Below are positions 18,005 to 25,903 of a stretch of DNA of 36,048 nucleotides, piece after piece (positions within the stretch are counted from its first letter, which is position 1; each line of letters begins with the position of its first letter). The notes under the pieces were generated by a model. It saw only the letters and a program-made list of their open reading frames with translations. It did not search any database and was not told where the DNA came from. The stretch covers positions 1 through 36,048 of the forward strand of contig CAITJH010000074.1 of assembly GCA_903892635.1 (NCBI GenBank), written 5' to 3'. The position numbers were made by a program, and so were the translations under genes. This DNA is from an uncultured Actinomycetes bacterium. Its GTDB lineage: Bacteria > Actinomycetota > Actinomycetes > S36-B12 > UBA5976.

Positions 18005-18830
18005 CGCGACTGTGCTTAGTCTCGAGAATTCGAGCGGCTAATTGATCGTCACTTGGATAAGTAACTTTCATAAAGGTCAGTCCAAGTGCTGGTGCCACGA
18101 AGACAGCAGGAACTTTTGAACGTCCAGCAAGATATTCAGCAATCCACGACGGGTCACGTCGTCCAGCACCTATGTCAACGAGTGCGCCAACGATTGCTCG
18201 AACCATGGAATAGCAGAAAGCATCAGCAGTGATGTCGAAGTGAATAACACGTTCTTCATCGCGATACACCGACATCTCTTGTACTTCGCGAATCGTTGTC
18301 GCAAATTCTTTTTGCTTGCAGAATGCCGCGAAGTCATGCAGTCCAAGTAAGTGCTGTGCACCTGCCGCCATCAAATCAACATCGAGTTTCCAGCCGTAGT
18401 TGTAAACATGGCGACGTGTTACAGGGTTGCGCACACCGTCATTGATGAGGTACCGATAGCTTCGTGACAGCGCAGAGAAGCGTGCATCAAATCCATCAGG
18501 TGCAATGTCAATGTCCGTTACTGACACATCTTCAGACAAGATCGCGTTGAGTTTGTACATCATGTCTTGACGTCCGGGATAGCGATCCGCAGGCACATCA
18601 ATGTGAAAAACTTGGCCAACTGAATGCACTCCAGCATCCGTGCGTCCAGCACATGTCACTACGAGTCGGTCAGTTCTCATCAACTGCGCAAAGACTTCTT
18701 CAAGTTCACCTTGTACAGTGCGTCGATCGGGTTGCATTCCCCAACCCGAGAAGTTCTTGCCGTCATACGCGATCGTGCCGCGTAAACGAACGAACCCCTC
18801 GGCAACATCGCTGCCAAGGGGTTCGTTCAT
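17991..18830 (-). CDS. truA: tRNA pseudouridine(38-40) synthase
   Basis: Isomerises uridines 38-40 in the tRNA anticodon stem. In the 279-residue protein the catalytic Asp65 lies in AGRTDAGVHS, with RLRGTIAYDGKNFSGW near the N terminus and the SFCYSMVR-like motif (FCYSMVRAIVGALVDIG). It starts 10 bases after the rplQ stop. There is no obvious ribosome-binding site, and codons 1-14 are buried in a very strong hairpin (18788-18828), so expression probably depends on ribosomes arriving from rplQ. Confidence 0.96.
   Translation of the reverse strand: MNEPLGSDVAEGFVRLRGTIAYDGKNFSGWGMQPDRRTVQGELEEVFAQLMRTDRLVVTCAGRTDAGVHSVGQVFHIDVPADRYPGRQDMMYKLNAILSEDVSVTDIDIAPDGFDARFSALSRSYRYLINDGVRNPVTRRHVYNYGWKLDVDLMAAGAQHLLGLHDFAAFCKQKEFATTIREVQEMSVYRDEERVIHFDITADAFCYSMVRAIVGALVDIGAGRRDPSWIAEYLAGRSKVPAVFVAPALGLTFMKVTYPSDDQLAARILETKHSRDGSR
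18788..18828 (-). promoter_or_regulatory. 17-bp hairpin at the truA start codon
   Basis: Arms 18788-18804 and 18812-18828 are complementary over 17 positions with a single C:A mismatch in plus-strand DNA terms. In the minus-strand mRNA that position becomes a U-G wobble, so the RNA stem is continuous. The loop is 7 bases. The stem starts at the G of the truA ATG and contains codons 2-14. Possible roles are transcript attenuation after rplQ or translational coupling. Confidence 0.7.
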
Positions 18831-18840
18831 GAGCTTAAAT

Positions 18841-19449
18841 TTACTCAGCGGCTGCTTCTTCAGCAGCTTCTGCCTCTGCAGTTGCTTCGTCAGATGAGGC
18901 AGCTTCAGCTTCTAGAGCTTCAACTTCTTCAACTGCTGCAACTTCTTCAGCACTGTCGACTACGTCGTCAACTACGGTCTCTTCAGGAGCTTCTTCAACT
19001 ACTGGAGCCGCAGCTGCAGCGGTAGCTGCTTCTGCACGTGCAGCTTCCTTGGCGGCGCGCTTTGCAACTGCTTCAGCTGCGCGAGCGGCGTCAAGTGCCT
19101 CAACGAGTTCAATGACTGCCATAGGCGCGTTGTCACCCTTGCGTGGACCCACCTTGATAATGCGGGTGTAGCCACCGTCGCGGTTCTCGTAACGAGGGCC
19201 GATCTCGGCGAAGAGGTGATGAACCACGTCCTTGTTGCGGATAACCGCCAAGACACGACGACGTGCGTGCAAGTCGCCCTTCTTGGAGATCTGCACTAGG
19301 CGCTCTGCAACTGGCTTCAGGCGCTTAGCGCGTGCTTCCGTTGTGGTGATGCGACCGTGCTCGAACAAAGCGGTAGCGAGGTTTGCCAAAATGAGGCGCT
19401 CGTGCGCTGGGCTTCCGCCCATACGTGCACCCTTTGCTGGTCTTGGCAT
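18841..19449 (-). CDS. rplQ: 50S ribosomal protein L17 with long Ala/Glu-rich C-terminal tail
   Basis: Residues 1-~118 are the L17 core ([20 protein letters not shown], then [15 protein letters not shown]). Residues ~119-202 are a low-complexity Ala/Glu/Val tail ending in repeated EAxAE units, far longer than the ~120-residue standard protein. Such tails occur on actinobacterial L17, but this one nearly doubles the length of the core and is very acidic. It follows rpoA by 42 bases. Confidence 0.96.
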   Translation of the reverse strand: MPRPAKGARMGGSPAHERLILANLATALFEHGRITTTEARAKRLKPVAERLVQISKKGDLHARRRVLAVIRNKDVVHHLFAEIGPRYENRDGGYTRIIKVGPRKGDNAPMAVIELVEALDAARAAEAVAKRAAKEAARAEAATAAAAAPVVEEAPEETVVDDVVDSAEEVAAVEEVEALEAEAASSDEATAEAEAAEEAAAE

Positions 19450-19491
19450 GGTGTTCTCCTGTCGTTTCTTCTGCGTTGAACGATCAGCGGG

Positions 19492-20592
19492 TTAGCGCTG
19501 TTCGTCCTCTGCAAAGCTCTGGTCGTCATCGTCCTGCACATCTGCTTCAACAGCAGGTGCAGCTAGTGAATCCTCAGACACTGCTGAGAAAGCAATGTCG
19601 TCATCTTCGTAATCGTCATCAAAGTTTGATGCGTACTGTGAAGGATCGAATCCTGGAGGGCTGTCCTTAAGGGCAATACCCATCGAGGCCAACTTGTCCT
19701 TAACTTCGTCGATTGACTTTGCACCGAAGTTACGGATGTCCATCAAATCTGCTTCGGAACGTGAGATGAGTTCTCCAACAGTGTGGATACCTTCACGCTT
19801 GAGGCAGTTGTACGAACGAACTGTGAGGTCCAACGCTTCAACAGGCATGTTGAGTTGTTCTGCAGCGAACTGATCGGTTACTGATGGACCAATTTCGATA
19901 CCTTCAGCGTTTTCGTTCAATTCACGAGCTAGACCGAATAGTTCAACCAAGGTGTGACCTGATGATGCAACTGCATCGCGAGGTGAGATTGAACCCTTGG
20001 TCTCGACATCGAGTACGAGTGAATCGAAGTCGGTGCGCTGTTCAACACGAGTTGCTTCAACCTTGTAGGTGACCTTCAACACTGGTGAGTAGATCGAATC
20101 CACTGGGATACGACCAATTTCGCCACCGGATGCCTTGTTGTTAGCAGCCGAGATGTAACCGCGACCCTGTTCAACAACGAATTCAATTTCAATTGAACCC
20201 TTGTCGTTCAGTGTTGCGATGTGAAGTTCTGGGTTGTGAATTTCAACGCCTGCTGGAACCTGAATGTCAGCTGCAGTAACAACGCCAGCACCGGACTTGC
20301 GAAGATGCAATTCCACTGGCTCGTCGAACTGTGATGACACTACGAGATTCTTGATGTTAAGAATCAGTTCAGTGACATCTTCCTTAACGCCTTCAACAGT
20401 GGTGAACTCGTGAAGTACGCCGCCAACCTTGATGCTTGTTACAGCTGCACCAGGGATTGACGAGAGAAGCGTACGACGTAGTGAGTTACCCAATGTGTAA
20501 CCAAAACCTGGCTCAAGTGGAGCGAGGACGAAACGTGAACGGGTGTCCGAGATAACCTCTTCGGTCAGTGTCGGGCGTACTGAAATCAGCAC
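19492..20592 (-). CDS. rpoA: DNA-directed RNA polymerase alpha subunit
   Basis: A 366-residue alpha subunit. The N-terminal dimerisation domain (about residues 1-230) contains [22 protein letters not shown]. The C-terminal domain (about 245-315) contains [23 protein letters not shown] and the helix-hairpin-helix [10 protein letters not shown]. The last ~45 residues form an acidic tail ([20 protein letters not shown]) typical of actinobacteria. Gene order rpsD-rpoA-rplQ is conserved. Confidence 0.98.
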   Translation of the reverse strand: MLISVRPTLTEEVISDTRSRFVLAPLEPGFGYTLGNSLRRTLLSSIPGAAVTSIKVGGVLHEFTTVEGVKEDVTELILNIKNLVVSSQFDEPVELHLRKSGAGVVTAADIQVPAGVEIHNPELHIATLNDKGSIEIEFVVEQGRGYISAANNKASGGEIGRIPVDSIYSPVLKVTYKVEATRVEQRTDFDSLVLDVETKGSISPRDAVASSGHTLVELFGLARELNENAEGIEIGPSVTDQFAAEQLNMPVEALDLTVRSYNCLKREGIHTVGELISRSEADLMDIRNFGAKSIDEVKDKLASMGIALKDSPPGFDPSQYASNFDDDYEDDDIAFSAVSEDSLAAPAVEADVQDDDDQSFAEDEQR

Positions 20593-20646
20593 AGTGTCTT
20601 CCTTCCGGCGACAACCTCTATTTGAAGTCGCAGTTAGTGGGGGATG

Positions 20647-21273
20647 TTACTTCGAGTAAAGTTCGACGATCAGCTGTTCCTGGACCTGCGTATCAATTGC
20701 TTCGCGGGCAGGAAGAGAGTGAACCAAGATGCGCATGCCAGCTGGAATTACTTCCAACCAACCTGGGACAGTGCGTTCGCCAATTTCGGCGTAAGCAACC
20801 TGGAACGGTGTTAGTTCAAGTGACTTCTTGGTTACTTCAACTACATCGTTAGGGCTAACGCGGAACGATGGGATGTCTACCTTCTGGCCATTAACCAAGA
20901 TGTGTCCGTGACGAACAATCTGGCGTGCCATGTCGCGGCTCTTTGCAAAGCCTGCGCGGTACACAACGTTGTCGAGGCGTGATTCGAGGATACGAAGCAG
21001 GTTTTCACCAGTCTTGCCGTGCTTGCGGCTAGCTTCTTCGTAGTAACCACGGAACTGCTTTTCGAGCACACCGTAAATACGTGCAGCCTTCTGCTTTTCA
21101 CGCATCTGCAATAAGTACTCTGAATCCTTTGAGCGTCCACGACCGTGCTGGCCTGGAGGGTAAGGACGGCTTTCCATTGGGCACTTCGGTGAATCACACT
21201 TTGAACCCTTAAGGAAGAGCTTGGTCTTTTCGCGACGGCAACGCTTGCAGTCGGGGCCGGTATAACGAGCCAT
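20647..21273 (-). CDS. rpsD: 30S ribosomal protein S4, zinc-binding form
   Basis: A 208-residue S4 that nucleates 30S assembly. It retains the zinc site Cys9, Cys12, Cys26 and Cys31 near the N terminus (the C+ form), so it is not a zinc-independent paralogue. The S4 RNA-binding domain appears as [31 protein letters not shown]. In some bacteria S4 represses its own operon; the 54-base gap to rpoA shows no clear pseudoknot. Confidence 0.97.
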   Translation of the reverse strand: MARYTGPDCKRCRREKTKLFLKGSKCDSPKCPMESRPYPPGQHGRGRSKDSEYLLQMREKQKAARIYGVLEKQFRGYYEEASRKHGKTGENLLRILESRLDNVVYRAGFAKSRDMARQIVRHGHILVNGQKVDIPSFRVSPNDVVEVTKKSLELTPFQVAYAEIGERTVPGWLEVIPAGMRILVHSLPAREAIDTQVQEQLIVELYSK

Positions 21274-21300
21274 TTTCTTTTTTCTCCTAAAACTTATTCG

Positions 21301-21708
21301 TCAGACGCGGCGGCGCTTTGGTGGGCGGCAACCGTTGTGAGGGACAGGGGTCATGTCTTGGATCGTGCCGACCTCAAGACCAGTAGCTTGCAGGGAACGG
21401 ATCGCAGTTTCGCGACCTGAGCCTGGGCCCTTGACGAATACGTCTACCTTGCGCATACCGTGCTCCATCGCGCGCTTAGCAGCTGCTTCAGCAGCCATCT
21501 GTGCGGCGAATGGGGTGCTCTTACGGCTGCCCTTGAAACCAACTTGACCAGCGGATGACCAAGAGATCACAGCGCCAGTTGGGTCAGTAATGGAAACGAT
21601 TGTGTTGTTGAAGGTGCTCTTGATGTAGGCCTGGCCCACAGCAATGTTCTTCTTTTCCTTGCGACGGATCTTCTTAGCTCCGGCCGCGCCAGCTTTCTTT
21701 GGAGGCAT
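21301..21708 (-). CDS. rpsK: 30S ribosomal protein S11
   Basis: A 135-residue S11 with the basic N-terminal extension [56 protein letters not shown], and the C-terminal signature [18 protein letters not shown]. It sits in the conserved order rpsM-rpsK-rpsD. Confidence 0.97.
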   Translation of the reverse strand: MPPKKAGAAGAKKIRRKEKKNIAVGQAYIKSTFNNTIVSITDPTGAVISWSSAGQVGFKGSRKSTPFAAQMAAEAAAKRAMEHGMRKVDVFVKGPGSGRETAIRSLQATGLEVGTIQDMTPVPHNGCRPPKRRRV

Positions 21709-21744
21709 TTAAATTTTCCTAAATCTCTACGGGGAATCAGACGA

Positions 21745-22122
21745 CTACTTAGTCGCCTTCTTCTTTCCAGCCACGGTCTTCTTAGGACCTTTACGGGTAC
21801 GGGCGTTGGTGTGGGTGCGCTGTCCACGGACAGGTAGGCCACGACGATGACGAAGACCCTGGTACGAACCGATCTCGACCTTGCGACGAATGTCAGCCTG
21901 GACCTCACGACGAAGGTCACCTTCAATCTTGAAGTTGGCTTCGATGTAGTCACGAAGTGGAACGAGCTGTTCGTCAGTCAGATCCTTGACGCGCAAGTCT
22001 GGGCTGATTCCAGTAGCTGCGAGGATTTCATCCGCGCGGGTACGGCCAATGCCGTAGATGTAGGTAAGTGCGATCTCTAGACGCTTTTCGCGTGGGAGGT
22101 CGACACCAACAAGGCGTGCCAT
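21745..22122 (-). CDS. rpsM: 30S ribosomal protein S13
   Basis: A 125-residue S13 with N-terminal [26 protein letters not shown], and [25 protein letters not shown] at the C terminus, which contacts the P-site tRNA. The Shine-Dalgarno upstream of ATG 22122 is weak. A 157-base leader with two short hairpins separates it from rpmJ. Confidence 0.97.
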   Translation of the reverse strand: MARLVGVDLPREKRLEIALTYIYGIGRTRADEILAATGISPDLRVKDLTDEQLVPLRDYIEANFKIEGDLRREVQADIRRKVEIGSYQGLRHRRGLPVRGQRTHTNARTRKGPKKTVAGKKKATK

Positions 22123-22279
22123 CAGGCGTTACTCATTTCTTTTTTAGTCAAAGGTCTGGAACATTCACCGGTCCTTGCCGCCTGACAAGGTCTCTAGCCT
22201 TTGAACGCCTAGAGGTATCGTTCCGTTCTCACGCACGCGTAAGAAGCGGGATCGGGTGATTGTTTTGGGAAGTGTCTAT
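22123..22279 (-). promoter_or_regulatory. rpmJ-rpsM leader with two hairpins
   Basis: This is the longest gap inside the infA-to-truA ribosomal run. Two inverted repeats lie close together: CTCTAG (22192-22197) with CTAGAG (22209-22214), and CCTTG (22173-22177) with CAAGG (22186-22190). The weak ribosome site of rpsM follows. A leader for autogenous control or an internal promoter is plausible, but no known ribosomal-leader consensus was recognised. Confidence 0.35.
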
Positions 22280-22393
22280 CTAGCCTTGGCGCTGTTTGTG
22301 GCGTGGGTTTTCACAAATGACCATGACGACACCGTGACGACGAATGACTTTGCACTTGTCGCACATTGGCTTAACTGAGGGGTTAACCTTCAC
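22280..22393 (-). CDS. rpmJ: 50S ribosomal protein L36, zinc-binding form
   Basis: A 37-residue protein starting at GTG 22391-22393: [20 protein letters not shown] and on to the tail RHKQRQG, TAG stop at 22280-22282. The zinc ligands Cys11, Cys14, Cys27 and His32 are all present, so this is the C+ form. The length is exactly that of the family, and the infA-rpmJ-rpsM order is the standard one. It is easily missed because it is very short and starts with GTG. Confidence 0.95.
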   Translation of the reverse strand: MKVNPSVKPMCDKCKVIRRHGVVMVICENPRHKQRQG

Positions 22394-22409
22394 TTTTTCT
22401 CGTCCTTGA

Positions 22410-22628
22410 TTACTTGTAGCGATAAACGATGCGTCCACGAGTCAGGTCATATGGAGATAACTCCACAATCACCTTGTCGTCAGGAAGAATACGGATGTAG
22501 TGCATACGCATCTTGCCTGAGATATGTGCAAGAACTTTGTGACCGTTCTCTAGCTCTACACGGAACATAGCGTTCGGTAGAGACTCGAGGATGGTGCCTT
22601 CGAGTTCGATGGCGCCGTCTTTTGCCAT
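22410..22628 (-). CDS. infA: Translation initiation factor IF-1
   Basis: A 72-residue OB-fold protein that occupies the ribosomal A site during initiation. It reads [20 protein letters not shown] at the start and [20 protein letters not shown] at the end, both highly conserved. It precedes rpmJ by 16 bases. The 188-base gap upstream (22629-22816) separates it from the foreign-looking island, so it must have its own promoter or read-through from that island. Confidence 0.98.
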   Translation of the reverse strand: MAKDGAIELEGTILESLPNAMFRVELENGHKVLAHISGKMRMHYIRILPDDKVIVELSPYDLTRGRIVYRYK

Positions 22629-22652
22629 AAAGTAACTAACACTCCCTAGACA

Positions 22653-22675
22653 CGGCCCAGACTTTTTCTGGACCG
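22653..22675 (-). promoter_or_regulatory. Hairpin in the infA leader
   Basis: Arms CGGCCCAGA (22653-22661) and TCTGGACCG (22667-22675) pair at 8 of 9 positions around a 5-base loop. The hairpin ends 25 bases upstream of the infA ATG. Just beyond it is a 10-base-period direct repeat CCAAAACA (22691-22698, 22701-22708). Either could be a control element for infA now that it is separated from map. Confidence 0.35.
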
Positions 22676-22732
22676 ACTCACGATGTTATGCCAAAACACC
22701 CCAAAACATGAAATCGGCCTAGATCGGTCCCA

Positions 22733-22770
22733 TAGATTACGACCAATTCGGGCACGGCCACTGTAATCTA
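22733..22770. repeat. Perfect 8-bp inverted repeat at the island edge
   Basis: TAGATTAC (22733-22740) and GTAATCTA (22763-22770) are exact inverted copies separated by 22 bases. It lies between the last island gene (stop at 22817) and infA. With no U-run it is a poor intrinsic terminator; a protein-binding site or a recombination remnant is possible. Confidence 0.4.
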
Positions 22771-22816
22771 GGGTTAGTTTGTGCTTCAATTCAACTACAT
22801 GACGACTTTATAGATA

Positions 22817-23284
22817 CTATCCACCAAAAAGCCAACGGTAAAGCGACATTTCTTGACTTCCGGCATGCAACTGAGCCAGCGCCAAGATCGCCAGCCATGG
22901 AGTGGCTACCGCCAGAGTTAAATGTAACCGAGCCACTCCAACCGCCAAAATGTATAGAACCAAAAGTGTGGCCGATACCCGTTCCACAGTAATTTCGGGT
23001 GACAAGATGGAAATTGCAACTGCAGGCAATATTAATAAAACTGCCACAACTGAAGATGCAAGAGCTTTTAGTGACCAAACTTGGCGATTCAACGTTCGCT
23101 CTAGGCATTCGTCACCGTAGGCGAAAAGTAACGCCGAGAATGAGGCAGCCACCGCGGGCATTACGAGCCAAATTAACGGTGTCGAAATAAGGCCCTCCAC
23201 TACTACAAAGGTACCGATAGCCAATTGCACAAATACGCCACCGGCCAATACCTCCCAAAATCGCCATGCCTTAAGTGCCGTCAT
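22817..23284 (-). CDS. Small integral membrane protein, likely second subunit of the ABC system
   Basis: A 155-residue protein with about four hydrophobic segments (residues ~10-30, 33-53, 74-94, 103-140 where two may be close together), few charged residues and no recognised domain. The frame is open upstream to 23338, but ATG 23282-23284 forms an ATGA overlap with the permease stop and is the better start. The tight coupling with the ATPase and permease genes suggests it is part of the same membrane complex. I do not recognise a family. Confidence 0.7.
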   Translation of the reverse strand: MTALKAWRFWEVLAGGVFVQLAIGTFVVVEGLISTPLIWLVMPAVAASFSALLFAYGDECLERTLNRQVWSLKALASSVVAVLLILPAVAISILSPEITVERVSATLLVLYILAVGVARLHLTLAVATPWLAILALAQLHAGSQEMSLYRWLFGG

Positions 23285-24534
23285 GCGCGACTGCCTACGA
23301 TATCCGAGCTGAGTTCGCATCTTGGCATACTTGACCAAATTGATTGCAAAAGCGACTTCACTTCAACATCTGATAGCCCATTGAGATAACTAACTTGCTT
23401 ACTAACTTCGGCAACCGAACTATGCGAGGACATCCGATATTTAGCTTCGGAATCCTCAGAAAACCAAAGGTAAAGCAGATCCAAAACCGAATGCCAATCG
23501 TCTCGGCGTTCTTGAGGTAGTCCTGCAAAGCAAGAACCCGTTTCTTTCCAAAAAGTTGGGTAGACCGAATTGAATATGTTGTAAGGCGTCATAACTTGGT
23601 TATCTACACGGGCCATAGTCACATGTAGTACGCCCTTCGCTTCCACATTTTCAGTTTTGCTATCAATCAGGATTCGACTTGGCGCAAGATGTGCAAGCAA
23701 CTCCTTACGTAGCATTTGATTGATGCCATTCGAAAGATAAGGCAAAGCGTCAACATACGTTGCGGGAACGCAAACATCAACCTCCGCATGCGAACAACGT
23801 AAAGCCACAGCTTCGTTTCCCTTCGCGCCCAGAGGCTGCACGAGGAGAGCAGTGAAGATAAACAATCCGAGAGCGCCGATTTTATAGATTGCACGCCCGC
23901 GCGACCCAATTAAATACATAATCGCAGTTAAGGCTAAATACCAAATTGAAATAGTCAGATATTGCAGCTGTGGGTGCCAACCAAAATCCCAAGTCTTCCA
24001 ATGCGTTGGAAATAGATCTGAACACAAATAGATATCACCAAAATTAATAACAAGAAACTGAATGAAAATAACTATTGGGATTGTGAGAACCCTGCAAAAT
24101 TTATATCCGATCACAAAACTCAAATAACTTATGGGTAACAGGCAAGTGCCCGACAGCAAAAGTTCATCCAAATTGGGCCAACCTACCGCACCACGCAATT
24201 TCAGTGTCACCGTCGCAAGCGATATAAAGACGATGTTTCCAGAAATTACAGCGATTACCGACCAAAAAGCATGACGTAATGCCACATCAGAAACACCTCT
24301 TAGAGTTGTGGGCAAAATAGGCCCAACTGACTCACTCGAGGTGCTGATGCCCGCATTCGTAGATAGCGCAGAAATAACCAAAGACGTAATCACGAATGAA
24401 TGAAGCGGTGCGGAACTAGCTTCGCCCATCAGAGGTAGGTCCTTCGTCCTTTCAGCGAACCAAACCCACAAGGAAGCCAGAGCGGAAACGGTAAACAAAG
24501 TGGCGAAGTTCCATCTCAATACAGAAAGTCTCAC
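23281..24534 (-). CDS. Polytopic ABC-transporter permease-like protein with exported C-terminal domain
   Basis: A 417-residue protein. About seven hydrophobic segments occupy residues ~8-245 (for example HAFWSVIAVISGNIVFISLATVTL and VLTIPIVIFIQFLVINF). These are followed by a soluble ~170-residue region that starts right after the last segment with paired cysteines in RCSHAEVDVCVPATYVDALP and has two further cysteines later. That C-terminal region probably faces outside and could be disulfide-bonded. Actinobacterial ABC permeases with a similar post-membrane C...VCV motif exist, to my recollection. GTG 24532-24534 overlaps the ATPase TGA (GTGA). The partner ATPase, rather than a homology call, is the main evidence for a transporter role. 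Confidence 0.65.
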   Translation of the reverse strand: MRLSVLRWNFATLFTVSALASLWVWFAERTKDLPLMGEASSAPLHSFVITSLVISALSTNAGISTSSESVGPILPTTLRGVSDVALRHAFWSVIAVISGNIVFISLATVTLKLRGAVGWPNLDELLLSGTCLLPISYLSFVIGYKFCRVLTIPIVIFIQFLVINFGDIYLCSDLFPTHWKTWDFGWHPQLQYLTISIWYLALTAIMYLIGSRGRAIYKIGALGLFIFTALLVQPLGAKGNEAVALRCSHAEVDVCVPATYVDALPYLSNGINQMLRKELLAHLAPSRILIDSKTENVEAKGVLHVTMARVDNQVMTPYNIFNSVYPTFWKETGSCFAGLPQERRDDWHSVLDLLYLWFSEDSEAKYRMSSHSSVAEVSKQVSYLNGLSDVEVKSLLQSIWSSMPRCELSSDIVGSRA

Positions 24535-25193
24535 GATAGGAATTCTTTGTTTTTACAGAGGTCTTTTCGAATATCGATCTTTGTAAATTGGAATGATTCG
24601 GCTATAAATCTATTATGCGTTGCCATAAGCACCGTCATTTCTGGATACTTAGATATCTGGTCGAGCAATAGTTGCGTAAAGACATCATCAAAGCCCGTAT
24701 CCGGTTCATCGAGAATCAATAATCTAGGCCCGTTGAGGAATGCTTGAGCAACTAAAACTCTTCGAATAGTTCCTCCGGACAATTTCTTAATCGTCTCATT
24801 ACCAAGTTTTTGCAACTCAAAATCACGTTGAACTTGACTCACGGCAATGTTCGATTCAGCCTTTGATAACTTTTTCAGCCATGCGACATACCTGAGGTAG
24901 TCCACAACCGAGAGATGGGAAAGCACACCACCATGTTGAGGAACGTATCCCAAATACTTGGGCAAGGATCTTCGGTCAACTTCCTGACTCTCAATTGAGT
25001 AGTCAAGATTGCCACCAACCGGCAACTGAGCCGCAGCGATTGTACGCAAAAGAGTGGATTTTCCACATCCGTTACTGCCGACAAACGCTACTTTGCTACC
25101 CGCAGGTAACTCTAAGTCAATCGCTTCGAGGATTGGCGAGCCTCTATAACCGACCGCCAATCCCCGAAGCTCAATTTGCACGCCTATTGGCAC
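24531..25193 (-). CDS. ABC transporter ATP-binding protein
   Basis: A 220-residue ATPase with Walker A GSNGCGKST (residues 39-47), Q-loop in GYVPQHG, signature LSGGT (138-142), Walker B LLILDEPDTGFDD (158-170) and the H-loop in MATHN. It is a stand-alone nucleotide-binding subunit that would energise the permease encoded immediately downstream. It starts at GTG 25191-25193, overlapping the end of the secreted-protein gene by 10 bases; AAGG about 11 bases upstream supports this over a second GTG at 25179-25181. The signature residue after LSGG is Thr, slightly unusual but seen in peptide/immunity-type transporters. Substrate unknown; the neighbouring secreted protein is the obvious candidate. 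Confidence 0.9.
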   Translation of the reverse strand: MPIGVQIELRGLAVGYRGSPILEAIDLELPAGSKVAFVGSNGCGKSTLLRTIAAAQLPVGGNLDYSIESQEVDRRSLPKYLGYVPQHGGVLSHLSVVDYLRYVAWLKKLSKAESNIAVSQVQRDFELQKLGNETIKKLSGGTIRRVLVAQAFLNGPRLLILDEPDTGFDDVFTQLLLDQISKYPEMTVLMATHNRFIAESFQFTKIDIRKDLCKNKEFLS

Positions 25194-25594
25194 TTGAGGT
25201 CGACCTTGCCAGATGAAGTCGCACCACCATTTGATGCTGCCGCAACTGTTTTGTAGCCATACTTCACCCCAGGGGCATCACAGCGACTTGCATACGCATG
25301 GAAGTTGTCCGCCGAATTTTGGGTGTAGTCATAAGCAGAAACCATGACCAAATCCGGAAGTAGCGTCCTCACTTTAACCAAAGAGGCCTTAACCCAACCG
25401 CCAGTGTAAGTCCCAGAGCAATAGAGCCATGTATGTGCAGTGATGTATTCCGAAATTCCAGGATTATCTATGTATGGAAGTTCAGCGCCTATAGACGTAC
25501 ATGAGTACCCAGCTGCCTGCGATGACGATGCCACACTTACGTTTAGGCTCAGGAAAGCAACAAGTGCTGCGGCCGTCGCTAATATTTTCTTCAT
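25184..25594 (-). CDS. Small secreted four-cysteine protein (bacteriocin- or signal-like), unknown family
   Basis: A 136-residue protein with a clear Sec signal: MKK, hydrophobic core to about residue 22, and cleavage likely after SQA at residue 27. The mature ~109 residues contain four cysteines (32, 59, 105, 135), enough for two disulfides, with the last one residue from the C terminus. The mature chain is rich in Gly, Ser, Tyr and Ala. A perfect AAGGAGGT ribosome site sits 4 bases before the ATG, so expression may be strong when induced. It is the first gene of a four-gene overlap-linked operon with ATPase, permease and small membrane protein. The arrangement resembles secreted bacteriocin plus ABC immunity modules, but I do not recognise the family and the function is inferred only. 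Confidence 0.75.
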   Translation of the reverse strand: MKKILATAAALVAFLSLNVSVASSSQAAGYSCTSIGAELPYIDNPGISEYITAHTWLYCSGTYTGGWVKASLVKVRTLLPDLVMVSAYDYTQNSADNFHAYASRCDAPGVKYGYKTVAAASNGGATSSGKVDLKCQ

Positions 25595-25620
25595 AAAACC
25601 TCCTTGGTTTTATTGTTGTC

Positions 25621-25648
25621 AATCTACATCGTTACACATTTCTTACAA
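25621..25648 (-). promoter_or_regulatory. Candidate promoter of the secreted-protein operon
   Basis: Minus-strand -35 TTGTAA (25648-25643), a 16-base spacer, and -10 TAGATT (25626-25621), each 4 of 6 to consensus. The -35 box is part of the first TTTCTTACAA repeat, the arrangement expected if an activator bound at the repeats contacts RNA polymerase. Confidence 0.4.
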
Positions 25649-25677
25649 TAATCAGGCATTTCAGACAATTTCTTACT
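25638..25677. repeat. Phased ATTTC(TT)AC direct repeats, candidate regulator sites
   Basis: ATTTCTTAC begins at 25638 and 25668, exactly 30 bases apart, and a partial copy ATTTCAGAC begins at 25658, so the copies fall on 10-base steps and the same DNA face. The core TTTCTTACAA also occurs at 27179-27188, directly beside the start codon of the XRE-type regulator. Confidence 0.5.
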
Positions 25678-25903
25678 TTGATACCACAAAGCCGATTTCG
25701 GCGAGAATCACTTCGGAAATATCGACGTTAACGGCAAGCATTTTCTAACTTAGGCATCGAAGAGTTTCACATCCGAGCAAGAAACTCAGCCGGTGAAATC
25801 GAAACCCTCGCCTGGTGTAACTAAAAATAGACTTAAATATGCCGCGGGAAAGTCAAATACTTTCATTGGCGATCGTGCTTAAAAACCGAATTCGCAATCG
25901 CGT

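Larger units (their letters stand above)
25595..25903. other. 309-base intergenic region between the regulator and the secreted-protein operon
   Basis: No convincing gene is present on either strand. The part near 25594 holds the ribosome site, a candidate promoter and phased TTTCTTAC repeats. A weaker copy, TTTTCTAAC, lies at 25741-25749. The rest, toward 25903, is AT-rich and shows no clear terminator for the regulator gene; a short GCCG-ATTT-CGGC stem at about 25691-25702 is too weak to call. Confidence 0.6.

Noticed and set aside
25184-25594. Lactococcin 972-type bacteriocin
   Set aside because: The secreted protein plus ABC layout is similar, but the length, cysteine pattern and lack of the family's Gly/Trp/Tyr motif order do not match.
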